From the NCBI GenBank assembly GCA_900321055.1, contig ONUQ01000184.1:1-5909 (forward strand): a stretch of 5,909 nucleotides of DNA. Direction: 5' to 3'. Shown here piece by piece: positions 5,439 to 5,909 of this stretch. Made by a program: the position numbers and the translations under genes. Source of the DNA: an uncultured Elusimicrobia bacterium (GTDB lineage: Bacteria > Elusimicrobiota > Endomicrobiia > Endomicrobiales > Endomicrobiaceae). Numbering within the stretch: position 1 is the first letter of the stretch; every line of letters starts with the position of its first letter. The notes below the pieces were generated by a model. It was not told the origin of the DNA and searched no databases. It saw only the letters and a program-made list of their open reading frames with translations.

Positions 5439-5909
5439 ATGATATTTGAGATAGAAATAAAAACTAAAGACGGATTTGTTGATCCTCAGGGGCAACATAC
5501 CGTTTCGGATATAGCAGGAATAGGAATAAAAGATATTTCTTCCGTAAAATATGTTGCGGTTTATAGAATAGAAGGAGATATTACGGATAAACAGGCAACC
5601 GTTATTGCAAAAGAGTTATTGAGTGATAAAATTACGGAAAATTTTGAAATTAAGAAGTATTCTGAAATTTCAGATAAAAAATTAGAAAACAATTCAATAG
5701 AAGTGTGGTATAAATCGGGAGTAACTGATACGGTTAGTCAAAGTGTGATAAAGGCAATAAAAGATTTGGGTATAATGGAAGAATTAGCGGTTAAAACAGG
5801 GAAGAAGTTTTGTTTTGAAGGAAAAAAAACAGATACTAACAAATTGAAAAAAATAGCAACGGGTTTATTGGCAAATACTTTAATTCAAGAATATTTGGTA
5901 AAAGGAGGA
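5439..5909 (+). CDS. purL: FGAM synthase, N-terminal double-PurS region (PurS-PurL fusion likely; runs off right edge)
   Basis: Open from the ATG at 5439 through the last base: 157 codons with no stop. The translation holds two PurS-like halves. Copy 1 (about 2-73) has VDPQG at 14-18 and the strand VKYVAVYRIEGD. Copy 2 (about 86-157) has KSGVTDTV at 92-99 and LLANTLIQEY at 143-152. PurS is a small subunit (about 80 residues) that acts as a dimer to link PurL and PurQ and pass ammonia in the conversion of FGAR to FGAM. A doubled PurS at the N terminus is, to my knowledge, found in large PurL proteins of some bacteria such as Deltaproteobacteria. The PurL catalytic part is outside the window, so a stand-alone double PurS cannot be excluded. 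The gene begins one base after the purC stop, with only a weak GGGA upstream, suggesting translational coupling. Confidence 0.8.
   Translation, partial: MIFEIEIKTKDGFVDPQGQHTVSDIAGIGIKDISSVKYVAVYRIEGDITDKQATVIAKELLSDKITENFEIKKYSEISDKKLENNSIEVWYKSGVTDTVSQSVIKAIKDLGIMEELAVKTGKKFCFEGKKTDTNKLKKIATGLLANTLIQEYLVKGG

Overview
The window is an AT-rich stretch of a bacterial chromosome carrying nucleotide-synthesis genes and one anaerobic amino-acid fermentation enzyme. Indolepyruvate:ferredoxin oxidoreductase (IorAB) is an oxygen-sensitive thiamine-diphosphate/iron-sulfur enzyme. Its presence, with the AT bias and strong AGA/TTA/ATA codon use, points to a strict anaerobe that ferments peptides or amino acids. 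PyrR and an apparent PurS-PurS-PurL type FGAM synthase argue against an ordinary gammaproteobacterium. I cannot fix the phylum; low-GC anaerobic lineages such as Elusimicrobiota or gut Melainabacteria are guesses only.

Layout: two divergent gene sets leave a short intergenic region at 4385-4555. Leftward (minus strand) run pyrR (3866-4384), a 171-bp leader, iorA (1979-3694), an unrecognised duplicated membrane zinc-ribbon protein (985-1959), iorB (486-956) and the first half of pyrB (cut by the left edge). Rightward run purC (4556-5437) and, one base later, the start of a purL-type gene (5439 to the right edge).

The leftward genes from iorA to pyrB are closely packed (gaps of 4-40 bp) and could be one transcript. 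That transcript mixes aromatic 2-oxoacid oxidation with de novo pyrimidine synthesis. The purine genes read away from it.

The most unusual element is the gene wedged between the two subunit genes of IorAB. It encodes two copies of one module. In each copy, the two CxxC halves of a probable zinc ribbon are separated by a transmembrane hairpin, so both halves should face the cytoplasm. The copies are still about 90 percent identical in DNA over one 71-bp block and identical over a 31-bp block. Other oddities are an IorB that seems to lack an internal segment, a PyrR that has lost most of the residues used for RNA binding in Bacillus, and an iorA start with no Shine-Dalgarno sequence but a promoter-like -10 box ten bases upstream.
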